Origin: Meloidogyne chitwoodi
Lineage: Eukaryota > Nematoda > Chromadorea > Rhabditida > Meloidogynidae
Reading direction: 5' to 3'
NCBI GenBank assembly: GCA_015183035.1
Contig: JACZZP010000007.1
Span: 1,550,001-1,614,000, forward strand
DNA: 64,000 bases
This document shows positions 62,959-64,000 of the stretch, piece after piece. The position numbers and the translations under genes are program-made. Below the pieces are notes generated by a model. It did not search any database. It was not told the DNA's origin and saw nothing but the letters and a program-made list of their open reading frames with translations. Positions within the stretch are counted from its first letter, which is position 1, and each line of letters starts with the position of its first letter.

Positions 62959-64000
62959 TTATTGTATTTGTCTCATTACGAAAGAATGAATAAAATTCAA
63001 AAGATCATCCCGATTAATTGGGTATTTTATAGTGCTTAAAACAGATGTTGCTGTTGAAAGGGCATTTGGATGACTTTTATCAGTACGTTCACGCATAAAT
63101 TCCCAAACATTTTTTTCACGCTTAGAAAAAAAAAGAAATATTTTAAAGTAGAAAATTTCATTATAAATTATTAAAAATATTACTAAAAATTTGCATTCAA
63201 TAATCTTTCTGTCATATTTCTTCAATTGATTAGTTGCTTTAAGAAAAGCAAAAGGTACATCCAAATGTAGAACGTGTAATTCCCCAATCCATTCAGGCAA
63301 TTCTCCAGTACGTTGAACTTTTTTAATTTCTAACCGAAAATCAATTGTTGCTAATTCTGGTGGTTTCCATTTTAATAAATATTCGTAACGGCCAGATATA
63401 TAAGGCTAAAAATTTTAAAAAATCTTAAAAATTATAGCAAGACCCTATATTATCAATTTTTTAAAATTAATTTAAATTATTTTAATAAAATATTATATAA
63501 AAAAATAATCCCCAACCCTTTTAACTGGCTGAAATACAAGTCCATCAATTTCATGGCAACCAGAAATAGTGTTCATAAAATCAGATTGAAATAATTTAAA
63601 AGTTTCTTTAATCGGCCAAAAGTCTTTTCTACGAATACCCATTGTTTCATAATCTCGATTAAAGAGACCAAGTTTCATTGCTGCTTTTCTAGGTTCAATT
63701 AATTCAGCATCAATTGCTTTAAATCGAACATCAAACCTTTCTTTTTTAAGATTGATATTCTGTTAAAAAAATAATTAAATTAAGGTCAAAGTGTTTGTTA
63801 ATTTCCAAAAGATCAAAACCTATGGATCTGTTAAATATGAAAATGACTCCAAAATAGATCTGAAGTTTTAATCCCAAATGTTTGAACTAATTTAAATTAA
63901 AAATAATACGTTAAAATAAATCAAATCATAGATAAGTAAACGAGGAACTTCTTTTCCATCAACTGTATCAATAACCATTTCAGCATCAACAAGTGTTCCT
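62959..64000 (-). CDS. cel-1: mRNA capping enzyme, guanylyltransferase domain (5' part outside window)
   Basis: C-terminal half of the bifunctional enzyme that puts the 5' cap on RNA polymerase II transcripts. The window starts inside the guanylyltransferase domain with TLVDAEMVIDTVDG and VPRLLIYDLI (motif III region, 63998-63920). It continues with GLFNRDYETMGIRRKDFWP, EIDGLVFQPV (motif IV, about 63545) and LLKWKPPELATIDF (motif V, about 63380-63335). The OB-fold part ends IIECKFL joined to REKNVWEFMRERTDKSHPNA (about 63200/63120), with TAA at 62959-62961. The match to metazoan RNGTT is strong through to the last helix. The motif I lysine and the RNA triphosphatase domain lie beyond the window end. 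An intron separates 63493-63530 from 63400-63410. Confidence 0.93.

Overview
The window is nematode nuclear DNA. Genes are cut by many tiny introns (about 30-60 nt, almost pure A/T, GT-AG), composition is extremely AT-rich, and the gene content is metazoan: a cuticle collagen, a SURO-1-type carboxypeptidase with an ShKT tail, EMB-5/SPT6, VAP and bestrophin. Very low GC combined with high intron density points to a tylenchid plant parasite, most likely a root-knot nematode (Meloidogyne). This is inference; no species marker is present.

Layout. 0-10.5 kb: a ZNF277 gene (minus, cut by the window start) is divergent from SPT6/emb-5 (plus), followed by a small secreted protein. 11-16.6 kb: a suro-1-like carboxypeptidase whose large intron carries a complete cuticle collagen gene on the opposite strand. 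16.7-24.2 kb: an Rx-type homeobox gene, a GC-richer type I membrane protein with a strong TATA promoter, and a bestrophin channel, all minus. 26-28.3 kb: an ankyrin/patatin phospholipase. 28.3-33 kb: a repeat-rich gene desert with tRNA-derived SINE-like pieces, an 11-bp tandem array, foldback elements and a 79-bp-arm inverted repeat. 33-36.9 kb: SCO1 and TFIIF-alpha, closely spaced and probably an operon. 37-41.6 kb: a long control region with four exact GLI/TRA-1 sites, then a GLI-type zinc-finger gene. 41.7-51 kb (minus): a kappaB-Ras-like GTPase, a LITAF-domain protein, an unknown Ser/Asn-rich protein and a very long secreted LRR protein. 51.9-53.4 kb: a CK1-type pseudokinase. 54.2-64 kb (minus): GPAA1, a DHHC palmitoyltransferase, VAP, MRGBP/EAF7, and the C-terminal half of the mRNA capping enzyme.

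Themes. Several genes serve RNA polymerase II transcription and chromatin (SPT6, TFIIF-alpha, MRGBP, capping enzyme); others serve membrane and lipid biology (GPAA1, DHHC, VAP, iPLA2, bestrophin). The most notable arrangements are the collagen nested inside a gene whose C. elegans relative affects cuticle collagen phenotypes, and the GLI-family gene preceded by a cluster of perfect GLI-family sites, which suggests autoregulation. Intergenic DNA also holds several GC-richer islands built from one short word repeated in both orientations, some sharing TAGAGR/YCTCTA ends.
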